DNA of 64,000 nucleotides from CAMDPA01 sp965223035 (GTDB lineage: Bacteria; Pseudomonadota; Alphaproteobacteria; Rhizobiales; Hyphomicrobiaceae): positions 372,001 to 436,000 of the forward strand of contig OZ244980.1 in assembly GCA_965223035.1 (NCBI GenBank). Reading direction: 5' to 3'. This document shows, piece after piece, positions 1 to 9,264 of the stretch. Position 1 is the stretch's first letter. Each line of letters opens with the position of its first letter. The notes beneath the pieces are model-generated. The model was not told the DNA's origin, did not search any database, and was given only the letters and a program-made list of their open reading frames with translations. The translations under genes and the position numbers were made by a program.

Positions 1-731
1 GCGATGTCTTGAAGCGCTTTCTTGTATCGTTTCAGCTTGAAATGGGTATGGGCACGAGCGATCAACCAATCCGAGTTTTTCGGCTCTAATGCTACAAGGC
101 GGTCAAAATCCGCGAAAGCAAGCCCCGGCCTATCGGTCCACAGATATTTATAGGCACGCTTACTCAGAGCAAAAATCTGATTGGGTGCCAATTTGATGGC
201 GAGATCGTAGTGTTTCCAAGACTTGATACTATCTCCTCTCTTTCCATACAGATGCCCGAGGGTGGCCAAAATACCGGGATTAAGGGGGTCCAACTTTTGG
301 GCGCGAGTCAGATGCTCCTCGGCGAGCGCGTAATGAGAAAAATCGCCGGTGTAATTGAGTTCCGAAAGCGCCAGGCGGGCGGAAAAATGCAGCAATTTTG
401 AAGAGGTCGGATCCATCTGGAGGGCGTAATCAACTTCCTTGCGCGCCTCTCGCCATTTGTAATACCAAATATAGATGATCGCCCGCTCAATGTGCGCTTT
501 TGGGTGCAGGTTGGAGATGCAGTAATTCAACCTTTTCGTAGGCCGCCCCTTGGCACAGTTTGGAACATTGACCCAAATATCAAAAGGCCCAGCGTCGCCT
601 AGAGGCAGCGAGGACGCCGCTGCAGTTTCGGCGAGAATTGACGTGACCAAAACCAGAACCGCCAGTGGCCGTACAATGGCTCGCTGATGACTTAGATTGG
701 CATTGAGCAAACAAGAGATTTTTACCAGCAT
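1..731 (-). CDS. TPR-repeat exported protein, 3' part outside window
   Basis: The reading frame runs open from an ATG at 731 down to the window edge, about 243 codons, so the C-terminus is missing. An N-terminal hydrophobic stretch (around residues 18-40, ending in Ala-rich sequence) looks like a signal peptide. After it come helical repeats with TPR-like spacing, for example LDPLNPGILATLGHLYGKRG, LAPNQIFALSKRAY and LEPKNSDWLIARAHTHFKL. The ATG lies inside the end of the upstream TPR gene, overlapping it by 10 bases, so translation is probably coupled. The layout (signal, Cys near the start of the mature part, a WYYKWREARKEVDYAL-type repeat) parallels the upstream neighbour, which suggests tandem paralogues. 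Specific function unknown; TPR proteins usually mediate protein-protein contacts. Confidence 0.8.
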   Translation of the reverse strand, partial: MLVKISCLLNANLSHQRAIVRPLAVLVLVTSILAETAAASSLPLGDAGPFDIWVNVPNCAKGRPTKRLNYCISNLHPKAHIERAIIYIWYYKWREARKEVDYALQMDPTSSKLLHFSARLALSELNYTGDFSHYALAEEHLTRAQKLDPLNPGILATLGHLYGKRGDSIKSWKHYDLAIKLAPNQIFALSKRAYKYLWTDRPGLAFADFDRLVALEPKNSDWLIARAHTHFKLKRYKKALQDI

Positions 732-1957
732 CGCGGGTCGGTCCTGCAGGCAGTGATCGCATCCCGCAGATCCGGTGTCAGACCTTTCGGCGGTTCGGTA
801 TCTGTCCAATAGCCGTGCCGCCTCAGCTTGTTGGTGAGTTGCTCGACAATCGAAGGTGTCATCAGGAAGGCGATCTCAAAGGCATCAATGCCACTCGCAA
901 TGGATTTTTGTTTGTCTCCCATATCCTGAAGAATTCGCGATTTTTCCCAATAGCGAAAAGGCGTGCTGCCATCAGTTGGAGACACTTCGATTGACCGATT
1001 GATTGCCATAAGCGCCAATTCAAAGTGATTTTGCTCATGTAGTTTGAAGGAAAGCAGTGCCCAGGCACCACCGAGTTTCGGATCCAAGCGAATTGCTTTC
1101 ATTACGTCCGAAGTTATTTCTTTGTCCCAACCCGGATTCCCGGGTCCAAGGGGTAGGTCATCATAAAAACTGGCTCGCAGCGTGTACATGATGGCCGTCG
1201 GTTGCTCATTGATCAGGTCATCGAAGATGCGCTCGGCCTCTTTGGTTCGACCGAGGCGGCTGAGAATTCTGGCATGCAAAACGCGGACACCGGTTGTCAT
1301 GTCCAGGATGCGATAGTACGCTCCAATCGTACCGTGCTTATTGAGTTCATCCTTATCCAGGCGCAGCAATCTTTGTGTGTGTTTGAAGGCAAGGTGATGC
1401 TGGTCGAAGCCGACGAGAATGTCGGCCTTTAAATAGTGCGCATAGGGGTCATCGGGGTTCAGCTCAAGAGCTTTGTTGACGCTCTTGAGGGCGTCCTTCT
1501 CCCGGCCGTAATAGCGAAGGACGCTGGCTGAATGCCGGTGAAGCTGTGCATCATGGGGCGCCAATGAAAACGCTTCTTTCAGGTGGGTTAATGTAAGTCC
1601 CATGTAACGCAGCCGAAATGCGGCCTGAGACATGAATATCTGCAACTTCGCATTCCGCGGGTTGAGCCTCAGCGCGAGCGAAAGGTTTGCAATAACTTTT
1701 TTAAATTGTTTTCTGTGCCAATGGCTGGCCGCCCGCAATCGCAGTGACTCGATCCGTTCAAGCTTGGTTAGGTCGTCGCGCTGAAGTCGCTTCGTGCAAG
1801 CGCGTTCCAGCAGGTCCATCGGGCGACCTTTCACCATTCGGCAGCCGTCAGCGTTCTTCTGTTGTTCGCCCGCAGTGGCGCTAGACGCAACCGTAATGAA
1901 AGGTATCGCGGCGCAGGCAATGAGGGCATAAAATAAACATTTTGAGTGAGGCCGCAT
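722..1957 (-). CDS. TPR-repeat exported protein
   Basis: A 411-residue protein with an N-terminal signal peptide (hydrophobic core about residues 8-25, cleavage probably after the Ala-rich SSATAG region). Residues about 70-210 hold TPR-type helix pairs, such as KKVIANLSLALRLNPRNAKL and EKDALKSVNKALELNPDDPY with the typical A-x3-P spacing. Later repeats are looser. It overlaps the start of the downstream paralogue by 10 bases and so probably forms an operon with it. Base composition is more A/T-rich than the metabolic genes to the right, possibly a sign of acquisition. No enzymatic domain is visible; a scaffold or secretion-related role is only inference. Confidence 0.85.
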   Translation of the reverse strand: MRPHSKCLFYALIACAAIPFITVASSATAGEQQKNADGCRMVKGRPMDLLERACTKRLQRDDLTKLERIESLRLRAASHWHRKQFKKVIANLSLALRLNPRNAKLQIFMSQAAFRLRYMGLTLTHLKEAFSLAPHDAQLHRHSASVLRYYGREKDALKSVNKALELNPDDPYAHYLKADILVGFDQHHLAFKHTQRLLRLDKDELNKHGTIGAYYRILDMTTGVRVLHARILSRLGRTKEAERIFDDLINEQPTAIMYTLRASFYDDLPLGPGNPGWDKEITSDVMKAIRLDPKLGGAWALLSFKLHEQNHFELALMAINRSIEVSPTDGSTPFRYWEKSRILQDMGDKQKSIASGIDAFEIAFLMTPSIVEQLTNKLRRHGYWTDTEPPKGLTPDLRDAITACRTDPRCW

Positions 1958-1993
1958 GAATGACCGCCATTCAATGGAATGAATTGCAAAGTA

Positions 1994-2323
1994 TCAGTCT
2001 TGCAACATCGGGGGTATTTCGGAGTAAGAGCCACGGGGGAAACTCGCGCGGATCTTTGGGATCAATGTACATTTGCACTTTGCGCGGGATCGAATCCTTC
2101 CCCATCCTTGATTAAGGAGAGGCGTCGACGTTTGCCCGAGATAAGGCTTGGTTACCGGCTGCTGACGGGAATTGTTCTTAAGCGAGGGCTGAGAGGGTGG
2201 TTCTAAAGTCAGCGCGGAAACCGTTCTGTGCTGGCTTGAAGACAATTGTTCGCCCAGGGCAGGTCCAGCGCACACTGATGACGCCACACAAAGGGCTAGC
2301 ATGGATAAATTTTTTCGCAACAT
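1994..2323 (-). CDS. Possible small secreted protein
   Basis: A 109-codon frame begins with a convincing signal peptide (MLRKNLSMLALCVASSVCAG, likely cleavage near ALG/EQ). The remainder is Ser/Pro/Gln-rich with no recognisable domain and two close cysteines (KCKC). It ends 36 bases before the TPR gene at 1957 and could be the first gene of that operon. It may equally be the surviving signal-peptide end of a decayed third paralogue. The rest of 1958-2595 shows nothing else that I can support as coding. Confidence 0.35.
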   Translation of the reverse strand: MLRKNLSMLALCVASSVCAGPALGEQLSSSQHRTVSALTLEPPSQPSLKNNSRQQPVTKPYLGQTSTPLLNQGWGRIRSRAKCKCTLIPKIRASFPRGSYSEIPPMLQD

Positions 2324-2595
2324 TGTTCAAAACACAATAAGTCAGTATAAAGATAATTGGAACGAATATGGACACCACGCGTAAATATTTTGCAATGAAA
2401 GATAGTAAACAGCCGATCCGCAAGCGTTGCGCCTACGCGGAGGCCTGGGTTCAGCATCTCGTGGAAAAGGTCACAGACCCGGCAGCTTTCGCCGAGATCA
2501 AGGCCGTCGACCTCCGAGCCAAGCCGCTCAAAGCCCCGCGAGAACAAGGCCAAGACGTGCCGGCGACGCAGATAACGCGGTCCCGGCCCGCCGCG

Positions 2596-3936
2596 TCACT
2601 CGCCCTTGACGGTGGCGAGGCCGGCGCGGCGACGGCCGGCGTAGTAGACCGGCACGCCGATCAGCAACACCAGGATCCCGAACAACGCTCCGGTCCCGGT
2701 GTACATCACGCTGGAATACAGCATGTAGACCGCCGTCAGGCACCATAGCGCGGGCAGCACCGGATAAAGCGGCACGCGGAACGGCCGGTCGTGGTGGGGC
2801 TCGCGGTTGCGCAACACGAACAGCGCGAGGCCGACCAGCAGCATGAAGGCCCAGAACACCGGCGCGGTGTAGTCGACCATGTGCTGGAAGCCGTTGCGGG
2901 TGGTGGCGCCGAAGCCGATCAGGGCCAGCGTTATCGCCGCCTGCAACAGCAAGGCCTCGGTGGGCGCGCCGCTGCGATGGTCCTGGTTGCCGATGCGGGC
3001 CAGCGGGGGAAACCTGCGGCCCAGCGATAGATTGGTTCGCGCGCCGGTGAAGACCGTGGCGTTGATGGTGCTGAGCGCCATCGCCGACACCATCAACGCC
3101 ACGATCAGCGCGCCTGGCTGGCCGAAGGCTTGCGCGACGACGTCGGCGATCGGCGTGCCAGTGTTGCGCAAACCCTCCAGGCCAAAAACCGAGATCAGCG
3201 CCCAATTCAGCATCAGATAAAGTGCGGTCAGCGCCAGCACGCCGAGGATCAAGACCGGCGCCATCGTCCGGCGCACATTACGCACTTCGCCGGAGACGTA
3301 GGATAGCTCGTTCCAGCCGCCGTAGGCGTAAAGGATGAACACCATGGCGAGGCCGATCTGCTCGTTGCCGGTCGGAACCGGCGCGGCGGCGGGCTGGGCG
3401 CGCGCCACCCAAAAGCCGATGATCGACACCGCGATCAGCGCCGCCACCACCAGCGCGGTCAACAGGGTCTGCGCAACCGCGCTTTCCCGGGTGCCCATCA
3501 TCTGTAATAGCGTCAGCGCGACGACGGCGATGGCGGCATGGATCGCCGGGCCCATCGGTCCCAGCGGCAGGATCAGCGAGACATAGTCCCCGTAGGCGAA
3601 GGCGATGGCGGCGATGGCGCCTGTTTGAATGACCGTCATGCGGCCCCAGGCGAACAGGAAGCCCAACGGCTCGCCATAGGCGCGGCCGAGATAATGGTAT
3701 TCGCCGCCGGAGCTTGGGTAGGCGGTCGCGAGCTCGGCGTAGCACAGGGCGCCGATCAGAACGATCAGTCCGCCGGCCAGCCAAAGGGCCAGGAATTCAT
3801 GGGCACTCGTCGCGTTGGCAGCGACGAACGACGGCGCCTTGAAGATGAACACGCCGACCACCATGCCGATCAAAATGGCGCTAGCCTGCAAGACGTTGAG
3901 CGTGGGCCGGGCTCCGGCCGTAACCCCCTCGGACAT
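2596..3936 (-). CDS. APC-superfamily amino acid/polyamine permease
   Basis: A 446-residue integral membrane protein with about 12 hydrophobic helices. The first helix carries the APC-type GMVVGVFIF segment, where the unwound helix binds the substrate amino group. Helix 3 is preceded by YPSSGGEYHYLGRAYG, the conserved loop of LAT/SteT-type members. The FILYAYGGWNELSYVSGEVRN segment after helix 6 is also typical. It is the last gene of a same-strand set with an agmatinase-family enzyme and a PLP decarboxylase, so an amino acid or amine feeding that pathway is the likely substrate. The exact substrate and whether it is an exchanger cannot be read from sequence. Confidence 0.88.
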   Translation of the reverse strand: MSEGVTAGARPTLNVLQASAILIGMVVGVFIFKAPSFVAANATSAHEFLALWLAGGLIVLIGALCYAELATAYPSSGGEYHYLGRAYGEPLGFLFAWGRMTVIQTGAIAAIAFAYGDYVSLILPLGPMGPAIHAAIAVVALTLLQMMGTRESAVAQTLLTALVVAALIAVSIIGFWVARAQPAAAPVPTGNEQIGLAMVFILYAYGGWNELSYVSGEVRNVRRTMAPVLILGVLALTALYLMLNWALISVFGLEGLRNTGTPIADVVAQAFGQPGALIVALMVSAMALSTINATVFTGARTNLSLGRRFPPLARIGNQDHRSGAPTEALLLQAAITLALIGFGATTRNGFQHMVDYTAPVFWAFMLLVGLALFVLRNREPHHDRPFRVPLYPVLPALWCLTAVYMLYSSVMYTGTGALFGILVLLIGVPVYYAGRRRAGLATVKGE

Positions 3937-4044
3937 CGTTCGCCCCTGTCAGAACGCACGAATCGCGCGTTCGTGCCGTTGCTTCTTGGCCAATTGGCCA
4001 AGTCCGCGCAACTGTTTCTCACAGTGTGAAAAGACCTGAAACCT

Positions 4045-4959
4045 TCAATTGCGGGCAGCGGCGCCGGAACAGGCATAGGTCATGATTTTATAGGCCAACT
4101 GTGCGGCAAGAAAATCACAAGCGTGCAGGCCCGGAATCGGCGCCAGCTCGACCAGGTCGGCACCGACGATGGAGGCAACCTCGCCGGCGCGGCGCACAAT
4201 GGCGAGCGCCTCGTGATAGCTGAGCCCGCCCGGCGTTGGCGTGCCGGTGGCAGGCATAACGGCACCGTCCAGACCGTCGATGTCGAACGTCACGTAGACC
4301 GTTCGCCCTTTGAGTGGGGCAACGATGCGCTCGATATCCCATGTCGCCTTGGCATGGGCGCGGTGCATGTGAATGCGGCTGCGGTTGGCCTCGTAGAACG
4401 TTGCTTCTTGCTGCGACAAGGCCCTGATGCCTACCGAAACCAGGCTTAAACCGGGGTGGTCCAAAACCCGGCGCATGGCACTGGCATGGGAAAAGGGCTC
4501 ACCCAGGTAGCCGTCCCTGAGATCGGCGTGCGCATCGATGTGCAGCACCACTAGGTCGGGGAACCGCTCAACGAAGGGGCGAATGGCGCCAGCCGTAATC
4601 GCGTGCTCACCACCCAACACGAACGGAAACCGATCGGCCGCCAGCACCTGCTCCACCACGCCCGCGAGCTGCGTGAGGGCCTGGGCGAGCGGTCGCTCGA
4701 TCGGCACCGGGCGCAACGTCGCAATCCCGTAATCGAGGTAGGGTTCCCGCCATAGTTCGTCGTCAAACAGCTCCAGTTGGTGACTGGCCGAGAGGATCGC
4801 CGCTGGCCCGCCGGCGGTGCCAGTGCCATAGCTTACCGACGCCTCAAGACCAAACGGGATCACCACAACGCGCGCGGCTTGCGGCTGGTCGCGGTCGGCG
4901 CGATCGGGATCGAGAAACGCCTGTTCGGCCGGGAGATAGTCCAACGCGGGTGTCATCAT
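4045..4959 (-). CDS. speB: Agmatinase-family ureohydrolase
   Basis: A 304-residue ureohydrolase of the arginase/agmatinase fold, which releases urea from guanidino compounds (agmatine to putrescine in SpeB). All manganese-ligand motifs are visible: GGEHAIT (His119), DAHADLRD (Asp142, His144, Asp146) and DIDGLD (Asp227, Asp229), plus SHASAMRR and the ELAPIPG tail motif. It lies between the decarboxylase gene (122-base gap) and the permease on the same strand, consistent with polyamine production. No arginine decarboxylase of the SpeA type is in view. The true substrate could therefore be agmatine made elsewhere or another guanidino compound such as guanidinobutyrate. Confidence 0.85.
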   Translation of the reverse strand: MMTPALDYLPAEQAFLDPDRADRDQPQAARVVVIPFGLEASVSYGTGTAGGPAAILSASHQLELFDDELWREPYLDYGIATLRPVPIERPLAQALTQLAGVVEQVLAADRFPFVLGGEHAITAGAIRPFVERFPDLVVLHIDAHADLRDGYLGEPFSHASAMRRVLDHPGLSLVSVGIRALSQQEATFYEANRSRIHMHRAHAKATWDIERIVAPLKGRTVYVTFDIDGLDGAVMPATGTPTPGGLSYHEALAIVRRAGEVASIVGADLVELAPIPGLHACDFLAAQLAYKIMTYACSGAAARN

Positions 4960-5081
4960 GGTAGGCCGTCCGACCTGCGATTTGGGACCCCCCGCGGCGC
5001 CATCTCCGAGGCACCACGCGGAGGGCTGGGCTGAGGTCTGCGGGCGCTGACCACGCGGTTCACGGGCAGCCGAGTCCTACC

Positions 5082-6266
5082 TTAGCCATTGCGTCCAGAT
5101 CGGGCTGCCAAGTTGTGGGCGTAGGGGTACATCGATAGCAACGGCTCGTCCTCCAAGATCACTTCGTGATACTCGCCATATCCGTTGAAACGGCCGCCTA
5201 TCGCGCGGCCGTAGGCCCCGACATTGCCGATCTCGATGTAATCGCCTTCCCGGATCGAAGCGGGCAACATGAACGGGCCCTGCATGCGATCGATGGAATC
5301 GCAGGTGGGCCCCCAGAACTGAAAGGCCCGCAGCGATCGTGGGTCCGCCTGCTCATGGCCGACCTGGCGGACCGGGAACACGAAATTCAAGTGCGCGGCG
5401 TCAAACAGCGCGCCGTAGGCCCCGTCGTTGATGAACAGCTCCTCCCCGCGCCGCGCGTCGACCCTGACGATCAAGCTCTCCGCCTCGGCCACCAGCGCGC
5501 GCCCCGGCTCGCAGATCAGCCGGCACTCGTTGGCGACCGGCAGCTTGTTGAAGCCGGCTTCGATCAGGTCCACGAACGACGCGAGCTGGACGGGATAGCT
5601 GTCAGCGTAGCGCGACGGAAATCCGCCGCCGACATCGATGCCGTCAACCACCACGCCAGCCTTCACGATCAGGCGGTGCACCTCCTCGAGCGCGACGGCG
5701 AAGGCTTCCGGCGAGGTGGTCTGGGAGCCGACGTGGAAGGTGATGCCCAATTCGTCCGCGGCTTGCCGGGTTTTGATCAACAGGTCGGCGGCAGCCGCGC
5801 CCCTCACACCAAACTTGTGCTCGAGCGGGACGCGGCTGTTGAGCGGCGGAACGGCGATCCTGACGAACAACTGAAGGTCTCTCGCCCCGCCGGTCTCCTC
5901 GACGATCTTGGCGAGCTCGTCCTCAGTATCCAGGGCAAAGCAACGGATTCCGTATTCATGATAGGCGACGCTGATCGCCTTGCGGGATTTCACCGGATGC
6001 ATGAAATGCAGCTGGACGCCCGGAATCGTCGCAGCGTCCTCAAGCTCGGTCAGCGAGGCGACGTCGAACTGAGTAATGCCCGCGCCATAAAGGGCTCCAA
6101 TCATGAACACCGCATGATTGGCCTTGTAGGCGTAGGCCACTTCGCCGGGAAAGTTCTCCAGGAACCAGCGGGCAGCGCGGCCGGCCGCATGCGGCCGCAA
6201 TCCGAACACCGGTTGGTCGGGTTTCAGCGCGTCCACCAGCGCTATAGCCGATTGGTATCTTTGCAT
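5082..6266 (-). CDS. Ornithine/lysine-type PLP decarboxylase (group IV)
   Basis: Alanine-racemase-fold decarboxylase of the ODC/DAPDC family. Visible motifs are AYAYKANH with the PLP lysine (residue 48 from this start), HVGSQ, the phosphate-binding GGGFPSRY, EPGRALV, and the GPTCDSID segment carrying the active-site cysteine/aspartate pair supplied by the partner subunit. The frame stays open to 6314, but the ATG at 6266 has a GGAGG 9 bases upstream (6276-6280) and gives 394 residues, normal for proteobacterial enzymes. It probably makes putrescine (or cadaverine) and lies upstream of the agmatinase-family gene. Substrate preference between ornithine and lysine cannot be settled by eye. Confidence 0.87.
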   Translation of the reverse strand: MQRYQSAIALVDALKPDQPVFGLRPHAAGRAARWFLENFPGEVAYAYKANHAVFMIGALYGAGITQFDVASLTELEDAATIPGVQLHFMHPVKSRKAISVAYHEYGIRCFALDTEDELAKIVEETGGARDLQLFVRIAVPPLNSRVPLEHKFGVRGAAAADLLIKTRQAADELGITFHVGSQTTSPEAFAVALEEVHRLIVKAGVVVDGIDVGGGFPSRYADSYPVQLASFVDLIEAGFNKLPVANECRLICEPGRALVAEAESLIVRVDARRGEELFINDGAYGALFDAAHLNFVFPVRQVGHEQADPRSLRAFQFWGPTCDSIDRMQGPFMLPASIREGDYIEIGNVGAYGRAIGGRFNGYGEYHEVILEDEPLLSMYPYAHNLAARSGRNG

Positions 6267-6718
6267 CTCATGGGACCTCCACCAGTCGTGGTTCAACCAG
6301 TAGGCGCTGCTCAACCAGCAGAGACCGCCGTTTCATTCACCATTCCGACATAAGTCGCCTCGGGCCCGCTGTAAAGGCCGCGGGCGACGTAACGTCTCCG
6401 ATGGGCCCGCGCCCGGAGCGCGTTTGTGTTCGATGGCACCGATCGCGGCGGTGAATGGCGGTCACGGCTGTCATCGAGAGCAAACAGCGTTTCAGTGTAA
6501 GCTGGAACCGCCCGCTCCCACCCGGCCAATCACTGACATGATGTCGTCGATGGCCGGTGAGGAGAGCCGGCCGGCAAGCCCGACCTGTTTAAGGCGGAGT
6601 GATCTAAGGGGTGGGCCACGGATCGCCGAAGCAGACCAACTTTCAGGCTCAGCTATAGGCCCGGGCGGTGACAGGCCGATAACGGGCAAAATGTCGATGC
6701 GAAGACACCGCCGCTGGT
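6267..6718. other. Intergenic region, no gene seen
   Basis: About 450 bases upstream of the decarboxylase gene and downstream of the cytochrome c/DUF4384 gene. The short open frames here lack ribosome binding sites and family resemblance. It must hold the promoter of the decarboxylase operon, but no clear -35/-10 pair or operator stands out. Confidence 0.5.
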
Positions 6719-9241
6719 TCACCGGACGTTGATGGTGGCAGCTGCCCAGGCCTGATCATTCCCATCGGTCGCGATCGGCGGTTGGTGTTTGGGTTGGGAA
6801 CGGGGTCGGGCGCCACGTCGCCGCCGCTCGCCGCGTGGCCATGGGGTTGCCGCGTCATCGAGACCGGCTTTGTCAAGACGCGGCGGGCTGCGCAAGAACA
6901 GGGCCCAGTCGCCGAGCACCGTGAAACGCAAACGTTCGTAGTTGTGGACGATGCTGGCCGGCGCTTTGCGGGTCATTGAACAGATGGCCACGATCAGCTC
7001 GCGCCCCCGGTCGGCGAACCGGAACCGATAGCCGGCATCGGCCGGTGGTATTGTCACCAATCGGCCAGCCGCAATCTTGTTGTCGCGATGGTAATCGTTG
7101 GGAAACAGAACGGTGGCGCGGCCGCGCGTGTCGACGTTGATCAGCGTCAAAAAGCAGTCTTGCGATGCCTTCACCGAGAAGTCGGCCAATTGGCCGGCGG
7201 AAACCGCTTGCCGTTCGGTCCACACCGCCAGGTCGAGGCCAGCGTCGACAGGTTGAGTGAGTTTGCCGGCGCGGCTGCACGACGCGTGTGATGGGCGACA
7301 CGCCCGGGGGAATACGGAACGGATGATCGCCGCGCGACGGGCAACCCCCTGCCGGAGTTGGCGCGCCGCAACCGGGGCGTCACGATCCGGAACATCAAGC
7401 CGTGCCCGCAAGCGTGCAGCCGAGATACCGAGATCGGCCGCAGTGCGCAGCGCATTCGCGGGCCGCCGCCAGGCATGTCCAAGCGCTTCGATCAGGCCCA
7501 AGCCCCAGAGCCGCGCCTCCGGGTCAACGTTGGCTGCCGTCCAGGCCTGTTTGGCACGCCCCTGATCCGCGGTGATCTGGCGCGCCAGCTGGCCGGCTGG
7601 GAGACCGACGCGGGCCGGGACGTCGCCGACGGCATCGCCCAGGTCATCGCTCACGTCATCGCCCATCGGGGCCGATAGGTGAGGGCCGGCAGCAACCGCT
7701 GGGGTGGTCGCGCGCGCTCCCAGAGCATGGCAGGTCAAGCAGCGCGCAAACAGCGACGAGGTCGGCCTTGGGCCGGCGTTGTGCGACGGCCCGGCGATGC
7801 TCCAATCGGATCGTTGCCGCCCATCAGTGCCAATCACGCGAAATGCCGGGAAGCCGTTCGGCAAATGAAACCAGGCGTTGAAGCCGCGGGAGCTGCCGAT
7901 GTGTCGCGGCCGACGCGGCTGATCGGCGCCGTTCGCGCCCGAGCCGACATCACCGGCAGGCGCGTCGGATATCAATGGGTGGGCGAGCCACAGACCACCG
8001 CCGCGTTGAGGCCTGCGCTCGAGGAGGCGGGACCCCACCAGCTCCTGCGATGCAACAACACGAAGGTTAAGAGCGCCGCCGAAGCCGCTAGCGCCAGCGA
8101 TATCAGCGCCAAGCTGAAGCGCCAGCGCGTTGAAGGCGGGTGGCAGACCGAGAACAGTGGCATAGAGCGGCGGCCGCAGCGCCTGATCGGCCAGCCAATC
8201 GGCAAGGATCATCGGCACCGCTGTGCCGGTTTGCGCCTGCAGCCGGGGTGGCAGTTGGGCGTTGGGCTCGGCCCGCAGCGGATAGCGCGCAGCGACCGCC
8301 GCCCAGTCGCGCCGGGACCAGCCGATGGCGTCCAGCGACACCATGAAGACCAGCTGCTGAGGGCCGAGCGCGCGCGGTACAACAACTTTGGGTCGGCGCG
8401 ACAAGACGTTAAGCAAAACCGTGATGGCCTGACGCATTTTGCCGAGCTCATCGGCCGGCACACAGGCGTTGTAGAGATGCGCGAGCGACAAAAAGCGCAC
8501 GAGTTTGGCCCGGTCCGGCTCGACCCCGGCCAGTGCTTGAGTGACGGTTTGGGCGATTGCTGAGGGGGTGATGCGCGCGCGCTGTGGGCATGTTGTTGAC
8601 CCACGTGGCGAGAGGTTTGCGATCCAATCGCGCACCAAATGGATCTCGGCGCGTTCGGGCCAGCGCCTGATCCGAGCCGGGGGCTCGGCTACCGGTTCGG
8701 CGGTGCGGTGCGCACGTGGGCGCCGCCCACCGCGACGGCGTGTTGCGCGCGATCGGGTGCGCTTGGCCTGTTCGGTTGTGCGGTCAGGCTGCCGCGGCGA
8801 GAGATGGGCATGACCGAAGCGGGTGAGCAGCACAGTATAGAGTGATGATCCGTCGGGTACCCCGGGCCGCACGCGGGCAGGATCTCTGGTCAGTTCGTCG
8901 AGCGCGAGCACGTTGGCGAAGCCACCGCTGGCGCCGCCGGGGTCCAAAACACCCGCTTGATGGCATCGGGCGCAGTAGCGTTTGAATACACCGTAAGCTT
9001 TGGCCTTGACGATGTCTTCCGGTGGCCTGGGTACGTCGGCGGTCGTGGACACCGGCGTGCCGTGGGTTGCGGTTTGGGCGCCCGCCCGTTGCTCCGGTGT
9101 GACGATCGCCAGCAGGCTACCGGCCCAACCCAGTGCGACGCCGGCGATCAGCGCGCGCCGGACGGGAGCGCGCGACAACCGCTTCAGAATTGTGATCTCC
9201 CGGCCGCTCCGACGGGACCGATTTGCGATGCGGCGCAGCAT
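6719..9241 (-). CDS. Exported diheme c-type cytochrome with C-terminal DUF4384 domain
   Basis: A large exported protein, 840 residues from the ATG at 9241; the frame is open to 9355, but that start would overlap the upstream cupin gene by 91 bases. A signal peptide (APVRRALIAGVALGWAGSLL) follows a basic leader. Two heme c sites are visible: CARCH at residues 90-94 and CLTCH at 501-505. Residues about 670-762 match the DUF4384 pattern (DFSVKASQDCFLTLINVDTR, then FPNDY and RELIVAICS). An Arg-rich low-complexity stretch lies at about 148-194 and a basic tail ends the protein. It lies 23 bases after the cupin gene and is probably cotranscribed. It likely acts in the periplasm in electron transfer; partner unknown. 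Confidence 0.75.
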   Translation of the reverse strand: MLRRIANRSRRSGREITILKRLSRAPVRRALIAGVALGWAGSLLAIVTPEQRAGAQTATHGTPVSTTADVPRPPEDIVKAKAYGVFKRYCARCHQAGVLDPGGASGGFANVLALDELTRDPARVRPGVPDGSSLYTVLLTRFGHAHLSPRQPDRTTEQAKRTRSRATRRRGGRRPRAHRTAEPVAEPPARIRRWPERAEIHLVRDWIANLSPRGSTTCPQRARITPSAIAQTVTQALAGVEPDRAKLVRFLSLAHLYNACVPADELGKMRQAITVLLNVLSRRPKVVVPRALGPQQLVFMVSLDAIGWSRRDWAAVAARYPLRAEPNAQLPPRLQAQTGTAVPMILADWLADQALRPPLYATVLGLPPAFNALALQLGADIAGASGFGGALNLRVVASQELVGSRLLERRPQRGGGLWLAHPLISDAPAGDVGSGANGADQPRRPRHIGSSRGFNAWFHLPNGFPAFRVIGTDGRQRSDWSIAGPSHNAGPRPTSSLFARCLTCHALGARATTPAVAAGPHLSAPMGDDVSDDLGDAVGDVPARVGLPAGQLARQITADQGRAKQAWTAANVDPEARLWGLGLIEALGHAWRRPANALRTAADLGISAARLRARLDVPDRDAPVAARQLRQGVARRAAIIRSVFPRACRPSHASCSRAGKLTQPVDAGLDLAVWTERQAVSAGQLADFSVKASQDCFLTLINVDTRGRATVLFPNDYHRDNKIAAGRLVTIPPADAGYRFRFADRGRELIVAICSMTRKAPASIVHNYERLRFTVLGDWALFLRSPPRLDKAGLDDAATPWPRGERRRRGARPRSQPKHQPPIATDGNDQAWAAATINVR

Positions 9242-9264
9242 GCAGCAGCTTGGCACACTGCCAA

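Noticed and set aside
2368..2748. 126-codon plus-strand frame MDTTRKYFAMKD
   Set aside because: Its second half is antisense to the APC permease and the first half has no ribosome binding site or homologous feature.
5166..6353. 395-codon open frame on the plus strand
   Set aside because: It is antisense to the PLP decarboxylase, whose motifs are complete; the product has no motif and results from high-GC codon bias.
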